In this document: one piece after another, positions 1 to 8,801 of the stretch
Position numbering within the stretch: position 1 is the first letter of the stretch
How the letters are laid out: the number at the start of each line of letters is the position of its first letter
Origin: Candidatus Olsenella pullistercoris
GTDB taxonomy: Bacteria; Actinomycetota; Coriobacteriia; Coriobacteriales; Atopobiaceae
Direction: 5' to 3'
Length of the DNA: 33,473 nt
Assembly: GCA_019116525.1 (NCBI GenBank)
Contig: DXBM01000025.1
Coordinates: 1-33,473, forward strand
The notes under the pieces: model-generated
What the model saw: only the letters and a program-made list of their open reading frames with translations
Database searches by the model: none
What the model was told of the DNA's origin: nothing
Program-made: the position numbers and the translations under genes

Positions 1-63
1 CCCCGTCCCCCCCCCTGTCAGCCCCCGCCGGCCGCCTGCTGTGCGCCGGGCGAGGGGCGGAGC

Positions 64-69
64 TATACT
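64..69 (+). promoter_or_regulatory. Putative -10 box for purC
   Basis: TATACT stands in an otherwise very GC-rich stretch, 36 bases before the ATG at 106. Transcription would begin close to the TTG at 76, which argues against using that TTG as a start codon. No convincing -35 hexamer is visible. The first 63 bases of the window hold no gene that I can see. Confidence 0.5.
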
Positions 70-105
70 AGTACCTTGAGCATAACGACGTGGGAAGGTG
101 CCCCA

Positions 106-990
106 ATGGCTGAGATGGAACTTCGTCCCGACTCGCACGGCAAGGTGCGCGACATCTACGACTGCGGCGACAGCCTCCTCATGGTTGCGTCCGACCGCAT
201 CAGCGCCTACGACTTCATCCTGCCGGACGAGATTCCCCACAAGGGAGAGATTCTGACCCGCATCTCTGCGTTCTGGTTCGAGCGCTTTGCGGACCTCATC
301 CCCAACCACATGATCAGCTGCGACGTGGCGGACCTCCCCGAGGAGTTCAAGCCCTACGCCGACTATCTCGCCGGTCGCTCGATGCTCGTCAAGAAGGCGC
401 AGACCGTGCCGATTGAGTGCATTGTCCGCGGCTACCTCACGGGCTCCGGCAAGAAGACCTATGACGAGGACGGCACCGTCTGCGGCATCAAGCTGCCTGC
501 CGGCCTCACCGAGGCATCCAAGCTCCCCGAGCCGATCTTCACCCCCTCCACGAAGGCCGAGCTCGGCGACCACGACGAGAACATCTCGTTCGAGCGCTGC
601 TGCGACATCGTGGGCACCGAGGTCGCGGAGCAGCTGCGTGACGCCTCCCTCTCGATCTACAAGGCGGCCGCGGAGTACGCCGCGACGCGCGGCATCATCA
701 TCGCTGACACCAAGTTCGAGTTCGGCTTCATTGACGGCAGGCTCACCCTCATCGACGAGTGCCTGACCCCCGATTCGAGCCGTTTCTGGCCGGCCGACTC
801 CTACGAGGAGGGGAAGGTCCAGCCCAGCTACGACAAGCAGTACGTTCGCGACTGGCTGCGCTCCAACTGGGACATGACCGGCGAGCCGCCGCGCATCCCC
901 GCCGACGTCATCGAGGGCACCTCCCGCCGCTACCAGGAGGCCTTCCAGATCATCACCGGCGGCGAGTTCTCGCCGGTCCGAGCCAGCTGA
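106..990 (+). CDS. purC: Phosphoribosylaminoimidazole-succinocarboxamide (SAICAR) synthase
   Basis: Cytoplasmic purine-biosynthesis enzyme that joins aspartate to CAIR using ATP to give SAICAR. The 294 residues fit the longer single-domain form of the family. Visible family motifs: HGKVRDIY near residues 11-18, DRISAYD near 30-36 (ATP site), ECIVRGYLTGSG near 104-115, FTPSTKAELGDHDE near 145-158 and IIADTKFEFG to LIDECLTPDSSRFW near 198-228 (metal and substrate site). I chose ATG 106 because GGAAGG lies 7 bases upstream; a TTG 30 bases earlier is in frame but falls at the predicted transcription start. The partner late-pathway gene purH is 29 kb away, so the purine genes are scattered here. 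The next gene on the same strand starts 46 bases later. No purine riboswitch is seen upstream, though only 105 bases are available. Confidence 0.95.
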   Translation: MAEMELRPDSHGKVRDIYDCGDSLLMVASDRISAYDFILPDEIPHKGEILTRISAFWFERFADLIPNHMISCDVADLPEEFKPYADYLAGRSMLVKKAQTVPIECIVRGYLTGSGKKTYDEDGTVCGIKLPAGLTEASKLPEPIFTPSTKAELGDHDENISFERCCDIVGTEVAEQLRDASLSIYKAAAEYAATRGIIIADTKFEFGFIDGRLTLIDECLTPDSSRFWPADSYEEGKVQPSYDKQYVRDWLRSNWDMTGEPPRIPADVIEGTSRRYQEAFQIITGGEFSPVRAS

Positions 991-1036
991 GTTCCGCGTC
1001 ACGTTTTCGCGTTCGCACGTTCGCAAAAGGAGAGCA

Positions 1037-1684
1037 ATGTCACTGCGCGACACCATTGACGGCGCCCGCCGCGAGGCTGAGGGCAACATCATCGGCCGAC
1101 CCAAGAAGGAGGCCGAGGCCGTCACCGACAAGTCTGGCGACGAGGACAAGAAGGGCTTCGCGCGCCGCTCAGCTGCCAGCGCCAAGCCGTCCCGCGAGGC
1201 CGCCGCGTCCGTTCACGTTAGCTCCAAGCCCAAGGCCCAGCCCGGCCTCTTCGGCGGCGACAAGTCGGAGACCAAGGAGGAGAAGCGCGAGCGCAAGCGC
1301 CGCGAGCGCGTTGAGAGCGACCTGCGCACGCGCGCCTACGACCTCGTGCTCCGCAGCATGGAGGGCTATCGCAAGAGCGAGAAGGTCTTCTGGGGCATCG
1401 TCGGCGCCGGCATGGTCCTCGCTGTCGTCTCCCTCGTGTGCGCCTACTCCTTCGGCGAGCAGACCGACCTCTCCACCTGGCAGGGTATGCTCTCGGTGGG
1501 CACGCTCGTGGGCGCCTACGCGCTGATCATCGGCGGCTTCATCTTCGACCTCGTCAAGCGCCGTCCTTATCGCAAGGAGGCCGAGGCCCGCGTGCATGGC
1601 CTCTCGGAGAAGAAGCTCACCGAGCTCTTCGAGCAGCAGCGCGCGGCCGAGATGGCGCGCAAGGCCAAGAAGGGGTCGAAGTAG
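1037..1684 (+). CDS. Two-TM membrane protein with long charged N-terminus, unknown function
   Basis: I do not recognise a named family. The 215-residue product has a highly charged, Lys/Glu/Arg-rich cytoplasmic-type N-terminus (1-115) that is probably disordered or coiled. Two hydrophobic segments follow (about 117-139 and 149-172) with a short loop between them, and a basic/acidic helical tail ends in a lysine run. The layout suggests a small inner-membrane hairpin protein with both ends inside. The start is well supported by AAAGGAGAG just upstream of the ATG. It follows purC by 46 bases without a visible terminator, so the two may be co-transcribed. tRNA-Arg(CCU) begins 37 bases after the stop. 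Confidence 0.8.
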   Translation: MSLRDTIDGARREAEGNIIGRPKKEAEAVTDKSGDEDKKGFARRSAASAKPSREAAASVHVSSKPKAQPGLFGGDKSETKEEKRERKRRERVESDLRTRAYDLVLRSMEGYRKSEKVFWGIVGAGMVLAVVSLVCAYSFGEQTDLSTWQGMLSVGTLVGAYALIIGGFIFDLVKRRPYRKEAEARVHGLSEKKLTELFEQQRAAEMARKAKKGSK

Positions 1685-1721
1685 GCACGGCGCCGTTTGG
1701 GTGCTAGAATGTCGTTCCAAT

Positions 1722-1797
1722 GCCTTCGTAGCTCAGGGGATAGAGCACCGCTCTCCTAAAGCGGGTGTCGGCCGTTCGAATCGGCCCGGGGGCACCA
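1722..1797 (+). tRNA. tRNA-Arg (anticodon CCU)
   Basis: Full cloverleaf of 76 bases. The acceptor stem GCCTTCG pairs with CGGGGGC using G-T wobbles, and the anticodon arm CCGCT/AGCGG holds loop CTCCTAA with CCT at the centre. The T-loop TTCGAAT is present, followed by discriminator A and an encoded CCA. It reads the AGG codon. A -10-like TAGAAT lies at 1705-1710, so it may have its own promoter inside the end of the preceding transcript. Confidence 0.95.
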
Positions 1798-1806
1798 GAG
1801 ATTTCG

Positions 1807-1843
1807 CAGGTCAGTGGCCATGTGGCTGCTGGCCTGTCTTTTT
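1807..1843 (+). terminator. Intrinsic terminator after tRNA-Arg(CCU)
   Basis: A 14-base arm (1807-1820) pairs with 1823-1836 through three G-T wobbles, and a TCTTTTT run follows. It starts 10 bases after the tRNA CCA end. Confidence 0.8.
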
Positions 1844-1883
1844 GGCCGCGTTCTGTTGGCGTGAGGAGCCAGTCCTCCCAAGT

Positions 1884-1996
1884 CTCCCTCCCAAACCCAC
1901 GGTTTTCTCGCCGGAATGTTGGTTTGGGAGGTTTCAACAAGCTTAATGCCGCTTAAACCTACGCTTCGACGGGCGTTCTGTAGGTTTGGGAGGGAG
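1884..1996. repeat. 113-bp element with 17-bp inverted ends
   Basis: The left end 1884-1900 (CTCCCTCCCAAACCCAC) and right end 1980-1996 (GTAGGTTTGGGAGGGAG) are inverted copies with one mismatch. A further copy of GGTTTGGGAGG lies inside at 1921-1931, and AAACCTAC at 1955-1962 can pair with GTAGGTTT at 1980-1987. No open reading frame with a ribosome binding site lies inside. The layout resembles a small non-autonomous mobile element or a folded RNA element. Its right end is 31 bases from the stop of the minus-strand gene at 2027. Confidence 0.55.
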
Positions 1997-2026
1997 CTTC
2001 GCGCTCGGCTCGCAGGCGCATGCGCG

Positions 2027-2311
2027 TCACGCGCGGCGAGCTGAGCGGCAGTAGACGTACCAGCGGGCCCCGTAGCGATAGAGCCGTCGCTGCGTCGCGA
2101 TGGTCCCCCGTGGTGGGCCGGGAAGGATGACGGCGTAGCACCAGCCGAGCTCTCCCGTCTCGGGGTCCTGCGCCCTCAGGGGCCTCCCAAGAGTGTGGAG
2201 CACCTGGAACTCGCGCCCGTCCGCCCAAACGATGGAGGTGGGCGTGACCTCGCCCTCGCGCGTCACGCGAAGCGTCACCTCAACGGGAACCCGGTAGTCC
2301 GCCTGCTCCAT
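2027..2311 (-). CDS. Small DUF6504-like protein behind an SOS-type operator
   Basis: 94-residue soluble protein. The order of features, a VEVTLRVTREGEV strand, the IVWADGREFQV strand, then a tryptophan-containing LGWCYAV segment and the YRYGARWYV end, resembles the small DUF6504 family. From memory, actinobacterial members of that family are often found near Y-family or error-prone polymerases; this link was not checked. The start is supported by GGAAGGGG 7 bases before the ATG. The gene stands alone: no polymerase gene is adjacent, pknB ends upstream with its own terminator and a repeat element lies downstream. A LexA-like box overlaps the predicted promoter, so DNA-damage induction is likely. 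Coding is well supported; the family is tentative. Confidence 0.75.
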   Translation of the reverse strand: MEQADYRVPVEVTLRVTREGEVTPTSIVWADGREFQVLHTLGRPLRAQDPETGELGWCYAVILPGPPRGTIATQRRLYRYGARWYVYCRSARRA

Positions 2312-2324
2312 CTCGTGCCCCTTC

Positions 2325-2349
2325 CATACAAACGTCTGTTCGTATGATA
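2325..2349 (-). promoter_or_regulatory. LexA/SOS-like operator and -10 box
   Basis: Read on the minus strand, CGAACAGACGTTTG (2329-2342) matches 13 of 14 positions of the Gram-positive SOS consensus CGAAC-RNRY-GTTYC. It is extended by CATA and TATG arms into a 22-bp imperfect palindrome at 2325-2346. A -10-like TATCAT (2344-2349, minus) overlaps its upstream edge, so a bound repressor would block initiation. The box ends 17 bases before the start codon of the 94-residue gene. Confidence 0.7.
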
Positions 2350-2384
2350 GGGCACGGGGGAGACAGAAAGTCGCAACACAAAGA

Positions 2385-2418
2385 GGCGCGGCGAGAGGAA
2401 CAGTCCCCTCGCCGCGCC
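2385..2418 (-). terminator. Terminator of the pknB operon
   Basis: A perfect 11-bp GC-rich stem (2385-2395 with 2408-2418) and a 12-base loop begin 21 bases after the pknB stop. On the minus strand they are followed by CTCTTTGTGTT, a modest T-rich tail. Confidence 0.75.
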
Positions 2419-2439
2419 CAAAGCTCGCCGAAGAACCTG

Positions 2440-4437
2440 CTACGCCGACTGGCCCGTGGTCGTGCCCTGCGTCTGCGAGCCGTCAGAGGTGGCGTTGCCG
2501 CTGCCGGTGCCGGTGCCTCCCTCGGGCGTCGTGGGCTCGGGGAGCTGCGTGGTCAGGACGATCGAGGCGCCGGCCTCAACGGACCCAATCACGGTCTGGT
2601 CGGTCACGATGCCGTCGGCGGAGCTGCCGCTGGCAAGGCTCACGTTGAGGCCAAGGGCGCTGAGCTCCTTGAGCGCCTCGTTGTACGTCCACCCGATCAC
2701 GCTGGGCACGGTGACGGTCTCAGGCCCAGAGGAGACGGTGATCGTGACCGTGGAGCCCTTGTCCAGGGCGGTTCCCACGCCCGGGCTCACGGAGATGACG
2801 TAGCCCTCATCGACAGTGCTCGAGGTGGCGTACTGGACGCTGGCGACAAGCCCGGCGTCCTCGATGCGCGTCCGGGCGCTCGACTCGGAGTCGCTTTGGA
2901 CGTCGGGAACGACGACCTGGCCCTCTCCGGAGGAGATGTGGAAGGTGATGGTGGAGCCCTCGGTCACCATGGTGCCAGGCTCCTGGTCCTGGGAGCTGAC
3001 CTCGCCCTCCTCGTACTCATCGCTCTCCTCGTCGTCGCCGCGACGGGCGAGCAGCCCGTACTGCTCGAGCAGGGCCTCCGCCTCCTCCTGCGTCTTTCCG
3101 CGAAGGTCGGGCACCTCGACCTCCGCCGCGGGCGGCGCGCCGTCAGAGACCTTGAAGTTGACCGTGGAGCCCAAGGGCATCTCGCGCTGGGCCATCGGGT
3201 CCTGCTCGCAGACGAGCCCCTCATCAACGGAGGAGCTGTGAATGTACTCGGGCTCGCCGGGGACGAAGCCCGCCTCGGTGATGACATCGGACGCTTCCTC
3301 GGGCGTGAGGCCGATGATATAGGGCACCTTGGCGGTCTGCGTGCCCCCGCCGAGCAGCGACACCAGCGCAAAGACGATAAGGGCAACGGCGGCAACGCCC
3401 CCGATCACGCCGAGGACGACGTTGCGCCGGTGCTTCCGCGCGCGCTCGGCCTCCTCGGCGGCTGCCTGCTCGGTCGCGGTCTGGGTGCGGATGCGCCCGG
3501 AGCGCTCAACGCGCGGCATCGCGGCGGTGGAGGCGGGGGTCGCGCGAGCCGCCGAGCCGCGCTCGAGCTTGCTCGTTGCCTGGGCGGGCAGCATCGCCGT
3601 GGCGCTGTTCACGGCCTGCATGCGCCCAGCGAGGTAGTCGCGCAGGGTGCGATAGAGCTCGTCGGCCGTCTGGAAGCGGTCGGCGGGGTTCTTCTGCATG
3701 CACTTGAGGATGATGGACTCAAGCTGCGGGTCCACGTTGGGGTTGAGCTGGCTGGGCGGCTTGGGCTGCTCGTTGACCTGCTTGAGCGCCACGGAGATGG
3801 CGTCGTCGCCCTGGAAGGGCACCTGCCCGGTGGCGGCCTCGTACATCACGATGCCGAGGGAGTAGATGTCGGTCGTGGGGCCGAGCTCCTTGCCCTGGGT
3901 CTGCTCGGGCGAGACGTAGTGCGCCGTGCCGAGGACGGAGTTGTCCTGCGTGAGGTGGCTGTTCTTGGCGCGCGCGATGCCGAAGTCCATCACCTTGATG
4001 TTGCCGTCGGGCTGCACCATGATGTTCTGCGGCTTGATGTCGCGGTGGATGATGTCGTGGCGGTGCGCCACCGAGAGCGCCTGGGCGATCTGCGAGCCGA
4101 TCTGCGCGACCTTCTTGCAGTCGAGCGCCCCGTGCTTGCGGATGCCGCTCTTGAGGTCGGTGCCGCGCAGGTACTCCATGACGATGTAGTACGTGTCGGC
4201 GTCCTTGCCCCAGTCGTAGACCGAGACGATGTAGGGGCTCTGCAGCGCTGCCGCTGCCTGGGCCTCCTGCTTGAAGCGCGCCGCGAAGGAGGGGTCGTTG
4301 GCGTACTGGGGCAGCATCGTCTTGATGGCAACGGTGCGGCCGAGAACCTCGTCAAGGCCGCGGTAGACCGTGGCCATGCCGCCCGTTCCGATTCTGTCCT
4401 GGACCTGGTAGCGTCCGCCGAGCATATTCGCTGACAT
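2440..4437 (-). CDS. pknB: PASTA-domain Ser/Thr protein kinase (PknB/Stk type)
   Basis: Membrane receptor kinase that phosphorylates cell-wall and division proteins and senses muropeptides or lipid II through its outer PASTA repeats. The 665 residues contain the glycine loop IGTGGMATVYRG (16-27), the ATP-binding lysine in VAIK (39), catalytic HRDIKPQN (131-138), DFG (151-153) and the GTAHYVSPEQ activation segment. A juxtamembrane region rich in threonine and basic residues follows, then one TM helix (339-362) and four PASTA domains (about 368-432, 438-504, 507-571, 574-632) with a Gly/Ser/Thr tail. All kinase residues are intact. AGGAGAGGG sits just before the ATG. It is the last gene of the operon, 85 bases after the ftsW-pbpA fusion. 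The separate pknA that usually precedes pknB in actinobacteria is absent at this position. Confidence 0.95.
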   Translation of the reverse strand: MSANMLGGRYQVQDRIGTGGMATVYRGLDEVLGRTVAIKTMLPQYANDPSFAARFKQEAQAAAALQSPYIVSVYDWGKDADTYYIVMEYLRGTDLKSGIRKHGALDCKKVAQIGSQIAQALSVAHRHDIIHRDIKPQNIMVQPDGNIKVMDFGIARAKNSHLTQDNSVLGTAHYVSPEQTQGKELGPTTDIYSLGIVMYEAATGQVPFQGDDAISVALKQVNEQPKPPSQLNPNVDPQLESIILKCMQKNPADRFQTADELYRTLRDYLAGRMQAVNSATAMLPAQATSKLERGSAARATPASTAAMPRVERSGRIRTQTATEQAAAEEAERARKHRRNVVLGVIGGVAAVALIVFALVSLLGGGTQTAKVPYIIGLTPEEASDVITEAGFVPGEPEYIHSSSVDEGLVCEQDPMAQREMPLGSTVNFKVSDGAPPAAEVEVPDLRGKTQEEAEALLEQYGLLARRGDDEESDEYEEGEVSSQDQEPGTMVTEGSTITFHISSGEGQVVVPDVQSDSESSARTRIEDAGLVASVQYATSSTVDEGYVISVSPGVGTALDKGSTVTITVSSGPETVTVPSVIGWTYNEALKELSALGLNVSLASGSSADGIVTDQTVIGSVEAGASIVLTTQLPEPTTPEGGTGTGSGNATSDGSQTQGTTTGQSA

Positions 4438-4522
4438 GTCCCTCTCCTATCTCACGCGGGCGCCGCCCGCATCTGCTTTCATTCCGTAGCGCCCTGGGGC
4501 GCCGGATTCATCTCGTTCGTCC

Positions 4523-7495
4523 TCAGCTTGCCGTTCCCGACGCCTGCACCTGGAGGCCGGCCGCCAGGACCTCAGCGGCCATGCTCGAGGCAACGCCCTC
4601 GACGTCCTCGCCCAGTCCCTCAACGTAGGCGGAGATGACGAGCGTCGGGTTGTCGTAGGGTGCGAACCCGATGAAGGACGAGTTTACGTTGCCGTTTCCA
4701 ACCTCGGCCGTGCCGGTCTTGCCGGCCACCTGCACGCCGGAGATGCGAGCGCGCCAGCCGGTGCCGTGGTCGCTCTCGACGACCTCGAGCATGGCCTGCT
4801 TCTCGAGCTCGGCCGTCTCTGCCGAGATGGGCTGCCCGAGCGCGCGCGGCGTGGTGCGGTAGGTCTCGACGCCCTCGGGGGAGAGGACGTGGTCAACGAC
4901 GTAGGGGTCCATCGCAACGCCGCCGTTGGCGATGGCCTGGGCGACCACGGCGTTCTGCATGACGGTGGTCTGCGGGCCGGCGGGGCTCTCGTGCTGGCCG
5001 ACGGGCTGTCCGCAGGCGGCCCAGGCGGTCTCCCAGTCCGTCATCTCCGCGGGGTTGGGCATGAGCGAGGCGAGGCAGGTGAAGTCCTGGCCGATCTCCT
5101 TCCCGTAGCCGAACGCGTTGGCGTAGCTGACGAGCGTGCTCGCGCCCACGTCGAGGCCAACCTGCCCGAGCGCGGTGTTGGAGGACATGGCAAACGCGCT
5201 CTGGAGCGTGGGCGAGCCGTAGTCGTTGTTGCCGTAGTTATTGACGATGGCGCCATCGACCTCGATCTGCGACCCCGCGTAGACGGTGTCGTCGAGGGTG
5301 TGGGTGCCGGTGTCGAGCGCCGCGGCGAGCGTGATTGCCTTGAAGGAGGAGCCGGGCGCGTAGAGCGCCTGCGTGGTGCGGTCGAGCAGGGCCCCGTTGT
5401 CCGAGGACATGGCAGTTTCGAGCTCGTCAACGGTGTAGGTGGGCGAGGACGCCTTGGCGAGAACCGCCCCCGTCTTGGGGTCGAGCACCACGATCGCGCC
5501 GGTGTAGCCCTCAAGGGCCTCCTCGGCCGCGCGCTGGATCTGCGAGTTGATGGTGAGCGCCACCGTGGAGCCGGGCTGCGAGACGCCGGCGAGCGAGTAG
5601 AGGGCGCTGCGCCAGTTGGAGTAGTCCTTGCGGCCCGTGAGCGTCTCGTTCATGCTCGCCTCGATGCCGGAGGAGCCGTACTGCGTGGAGATGTAGCCAA
5701 CGGTGTGCCGCGCGAGCGAGCCCTGCGGGTAGCTGCGCGCGTAGGTGCCGTCCGCCTGCGGCACGCTCTCGGCGAGCGTGACGCCGTCGGAGGTGATGAT
5801 GGCGCCGCGCTGCACGTAGGCACTTCGCGCGATGGTGTGGTTGTTGGTGGGGAGGTTCTGGATGCGCTGCGCGTCGAACACCTGCACGTAGGTGAGGTTG
5901 GCGACGAGCGCGGCAAAGAGCACCGCGAAGACGCCGATGAGGCTCGTGAGGCGCTTCCCGAGCGCCACGCGCCCGAGCACGCCCGACTCCGCGGTGGTGA
6001 GGCCAAAGCTCCCGCGCGCGTGGCTGCCGCGGACGACAGCGGCGGCGTGCGCGCCCTGTCCCGCGCCTGCGGGGAGCTGCCCGGTGAGCGAGAGGACCGG
6101 GTCCTTGCCCGTCCCCTGGCGCTCGGAGGCGCTCTGGAGCTGCGCCTCCCGGCCCGTTCCCTCGTCGCCCGCGCGCAGGAGCAGGCCCACGATCACAAAG
6201 CTGGCGAGAAGCGACGTGCCGCCCTGGCTCATGAAGGGCAGGGTGACGCCCGTGAGCGGCAGGAGCTTGGTGACGCCGCCGACGATGATGAACGCCTGGA
6301 ACGAGATCGCGCAGGTGAGGCCGACGGCGGCAAAGGCGGAGCAGTCGGACTTTGCCCGCGCCGCCGTGGCGAGCCCGCGCACGCAGAAGAGCAGGAACAG
6401 GATGAGGACGCCGGAGGCGCCGAGAAGGCCCATCTCCTCGGCAATCGCCGAGAAGATGAAGTCGCTCTGCACGAAGGGGATGGTCGTGGAGAGCCCGTTG
6501 CCGATGCCCACGCCCGAGAGCCCGCCGTCAGCGAGCGAGTAGAGGGACTGGACGATCTGGTAGCCGCCCGTCGAAGCCGCCGACCACGGGTCGATCCAGA
6601 TGTTGACGCGGTTGGCCACGTGCGAGAAGAGGAAGTAGCACGCCGTGCCGCCCGCGGCGAGCAGGGCGAGGCTCACCACGACGTAGCTCACGCGCCCGGT
6701 GGCGACGTAGAGCATGATGACGAAGAAGGCGAAGAAGAGCAGGGCGCTGCCGAGGTCCCTCTCAAAGACCACGACGAGCAGGCTGATGCCCCACATGACG
6801 AGCATCGGCAGGAGCATGCGCAGGCGGGGCAGCCTGAGCGGGCCCACGCGCCTCATGGACGCCGAGAGCGCCTCACGGTTGGTGGCGAGGTAGAAGGCGA
6901 GGAAGAGCGTGATGAGGATCTTGGCGAACTCGCCCGGCTGGAAGCTGAAGCTTCCGATGTAGATCCAGAGCTTGGAGCCGTTGCGCTCCGTGCCGAGGAT
7001 CATGGGCAGGACGAGAAGGACCACGCCGGCGAGCCCGATCGTGTACTTGTAGTCCGCCAGCGTGTCGAGGTCGCGCACGAGCGCGAGCACCGCGACCATC
7101 GCGGCGACGGAGAGGAAGAGCCACACGACCTGGCTCACCGCCTCCTCGGGCGCGAGCCGCGTGAGGAAGGTGATGCCCACGCCCGAGAGCACGAACACGA
7201 TGGGCATGATGGCGGGGTCGGCGCCGGGCGCGAGGAGGCGCACGGCCACATGGGCGGCGGCAAACGCCGCGAAGAGCCCGAGCGGCACGCCCAGCGACTC
7301 CAGCGTGACCGGCGCGCTCGAGTCGATCAGGTACATCGCATAGAGCAGCACGACGGGCACCGCGGCTATGCAGAGCAGGAAGAGCTCCGTGGTGCGGCGG
7401 CTGTGGCCGTGCCCGGACTGCTGGGACGCGGGGACGCTGGTCATGGCGGTGACGGCGGCGCGGCTGCGCGACGCGAGCGCACTTCTCCTCCGCAC
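4523..7495 (-). CDS. Natural FtsW/RodA-class B PBP fusion (SEDS glycosyltransferase-transpeptidase)
   Basis: One uninterrupted frame of 990 residues joins two enzymes that are normally encoded by adjacent genes. The N-terminal part (about 35-440) is a multi-TM SEDS protein that polymerises lipid II; it shows the NIWIDPW and [16 protein letters not shown] segments and the conserved Asp of VQSDFIF (about 345). A Ser/Gly/Ala-rich linker follows (about 441-515). The C-terminal part is a class B penicillin-binding protein: TM anchor about 518-536, dimerisation region, and transpeptidase motifs SSFK (serine about 716), SSN (771-773) and KTG (926-928). I chose GTG 7495 because GGGGGTGA lies 5 bases upstream and the start follows the pstP stop by one base. 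ATG 7522 (overlapping pstP) and ATG 7444 are in-frame alternatives. Fusion fixes a 1:1 ratio of the two activities. Confidence 0.93.
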   Translation of the reverse strand: MRRRSALASRSRAAVTAMTSVPASQQSGHGHSRRTTELFLLCIAAVPVVLLYAMYLIDSSAPVTLESLGVPLGLFAAFAAAHVAVRLLAPGADPAIMPIVFVLSGVGITFLTRLAPEEAVSQVVWLFLSVAAMVAVLALVRDLDTLADYKYTIGLAGVVLLVLPMILGTERNGSKLWIYIGSFSFQPGEFAKILITLFLAFYLATNREALSASMRRVGPLRLPRLRMLLPMLVMWGISLLVVVFERDLGSALLFFAFFVIMLYVATGRVSYVVVSLALLAAGGTACYFLFSHVANRVNIWIDPWSAASTGGYQIVQSLYSLADGGLSGVGIGNGLSTTIPFVQSDFIFSAIAEEMGLLGASGVLILFLLFCVRGLATAARAKSDCSAFAAVGLTCAISFQAFIIVGGVTKLLPLTGVTLPFMSQGGTSLLASFVIVGLLLRAGDEGTGREAQLQSASERQGTGKDPVLSLTGQLPAGAGQGAHAAAVVRGSHARGSFGLTTAESGVLGRVALGKRLTSLIGVFAVLFAALVANLTYVQVFDAQRIQNLPTNNHTIARSAYVQRGAIITSDGVTLAESVPQADGTYARSYPQGSLARHTVGYISTQYGSSGIEASMNETLTGRKDYSNWRSALYSLAGVSQPGSTVALTINSQIQRAAEEALEGYTGAIVVLDPKTGAVLAKASSPTYTVDELETAMSSDNGALLDRTTQALYAPGSSFKAITLAAALDTGTHTLDDTVYAGSQIEVDGAIVNNYGNNDYGSPTLQSAFAMSSNTALGQVGLDVGASTLVSYANAFGYGKEIGQDFTCLASLMPNPAEMTDWETAWAACGQPVGQHESPAGPQTTVMQNAVVAQAIANGGVAMDPYVVDHVLSPEGVETYRTTPRALGQPISAETAELEKQAMLEVVESDHGTGWRARISGVQVAGKTGTAEVGNGNVNSSFIGFAPYDNPTLVISAYVEGLGEDVEGVASSMAAEVLAAGLQVQASGTAS

Positions 7496-7496
7496 G

Positions 7497-8801
7497 CTAC
7501 TCACCCCCGTCCTGCCCGGCATCGGCGGCGCCCTCGCCCGAGGTCGCGCCCCCTGACGCCGTGTCCCCCGAGGAGGACTCCTCGGGGGCTATGTCGCCCT
7601 CGGTCTCGGAGCGGGTCGTCTGGGCGACCTGCTCGGCCTGGGCGATCTCGGCCTCGATCTGCCGGTGGTAGGCGTCGATCGCCTCCCGGCCGGCTGCCTC
7701 GTCGCGCACGCGGATGCCGTCCTCGAGCTGGTCCTGCACGGAGGCGGGAAGCGAGCTCAGCTCCACTGCGCTCGTACCCACGAGCTCGTAGAGCGGGATT
7801 CCGAGGATCTCCCCCTGGATGCCGCGGTAGAGGCCCACGGTGCCGTCGTTCACGCCGAGGTACCACTCGCTGCGAACGAACATGAGCGCAACGGCAAAGA
7901 CGAGCGCCGCCACGGCGACCACGATCCCGGTGACGCCGGCGGCGCGACGGAGGAGGTGCTTGCGAGCGGCCTCTGCCAGGCCGTCGTTGAGCACGTCGAC
8001 CACGACCACGGTCACGTTGTCGGCGCCGCCCGCGGTGAGCGCGGCAGCGACGAGGTTGTCGGCTGCCTGCTGCGGCGTGGCGCTCGAGACGGCGAGGGCC
8101 TCGATCTCGGAGTCGGGGACCATGCTCGAGAGGCCGTCGGAGCACAGGATGACGCGGTCGCCCATCTCCACCTCAAGGGAGAAGTGGTCGGCGTACATGT
8201 CGGGGTCGGAGCCGAGGGCGCGGGTGATGATCGAGCGCGACGGGTGCGTGCGCGCCTCGTCGGCCGTGATCTGCCCGGAGTCCACGAGCTCCTCGACGTA
8301 GGAGTGGTCGTGCGTGACGCGCACGAGCGTGCCGTGGCGCAGGACGTAGGCGCGCGAGTCGCCCACGTGGGCCACGGCCATCTTGTTCTTCTCGATGAGG
8401 ACGGCGGTGGCGGTGCAGCCCATGCCGGGCTTGCCGACCCCGGCCTCCGCCGCTGCTATGACGCTGGCGTTGGCCGCCTCCACGGCCGCGCCGAGAAGGA
8501 CGTCGTCGGCCGTGCCGGGGGCGCGGTCGCCCACGGTCTCCACGGCGATCGAGCTCGCGACCTCCCCGGCGGCGTGGCCGCCCATGCCGTCGGAGACGAC
8601 GAAGAGGGGGGTTCGCAGAAGGAAGGAGTCCTCGTTGTGCCCGCGGACCAGGCCCACGTCGCTGCGCGCGCCCCACGAGATGTACCCGTTGGAGCCAGAG
8701 ACGGCGTCCGCGCCGGCGCGCCCCTCGACGGGCATCTCGGCGCGTCCTGGCGCGTTGGCAGGCTCCTGGGGAACGCTCGCGTGTGCGACGTCGATGCTCA
8801 T
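7497..8801 (-). CDS. pstP: PP2C-family Ser/Thr protein phosphatase (PstP type)
   Basis: Metal-dependent phosphatase that reverses phosphorylation by the operon kinases. In the 434 residues the catalytic PP2C domain spans about 40-272 with [11 protein letters not shown] (49-59), [10 protein letters not shown] (71-80), HVGDSRAYV (145-153), LCSDGLSSM (219-227) and [10 protein letters not shown] (258-267), which supply the metal-binding aspartates. A single TM helix (about 289-309) anchors it. An outside domain of about 80 residues and a low-complexity Gly/Ser/Glu tail follow. Its ATG overlaps the stop of the upstream fhaB gene in an ATGA, which indicates translational coupling. The ftsW-pbpA fusion starts one base after its stop. 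The order fhaA-fhaB-pstP-SEDS-PBP matches the conserved actinobacterial cluster. Confidence 0.93.
   Translation of the reverse strand: MSIDVAHASVPQEPANAPGRAEMPVEGRAGADAVSGSNGYISWGARSDVGLVRGHNEDSFLLRTPLFVVSDGMGGHAAGEVASSIAVETVGDRAPGTADDVLLGAAVEAANASVIAAAEAGVGKPGMGCTATAVLIEKNKMAVAHVGDSRAYVLRHGTLVRVTHDHSYVEELVDSGQITADEARTHPSRSIITRALGSDPDMYADHFSLEVEMGDRVILCSDGLSSMVPDSEIEALAVSSATPQQAADNLVAAALTAGGADNVTVVVVDVLNDGLAEAARKHLLRRAAGVTGIVVAVAALVFAVALMFVRSEWYLGVNDGTVGLYRGIQGEILGIPLYELVGTSAVELSSLPASVQDQLEDGIRVRDEAAGREAIDAYHRQIEAEIAQAEQVAQTTRSETEGDIAPEESSSGDTASGGATSGEGAADAGQDGGE

Noticed and set aside
76-105. TTG start for purC ten codons upstream
   Set aside because: It coincides with the predicted transcription start and has no ribosome binding site, while ATG 106 has GGAAGG at good spacing.
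2344-7885. Long plus-strand frames across the pknB and ftsW-pbpA region
   Set aside because: They are complements of the real minus-strand genes, which show complete domain motifs; the plus frames match no fold and have no start sites.
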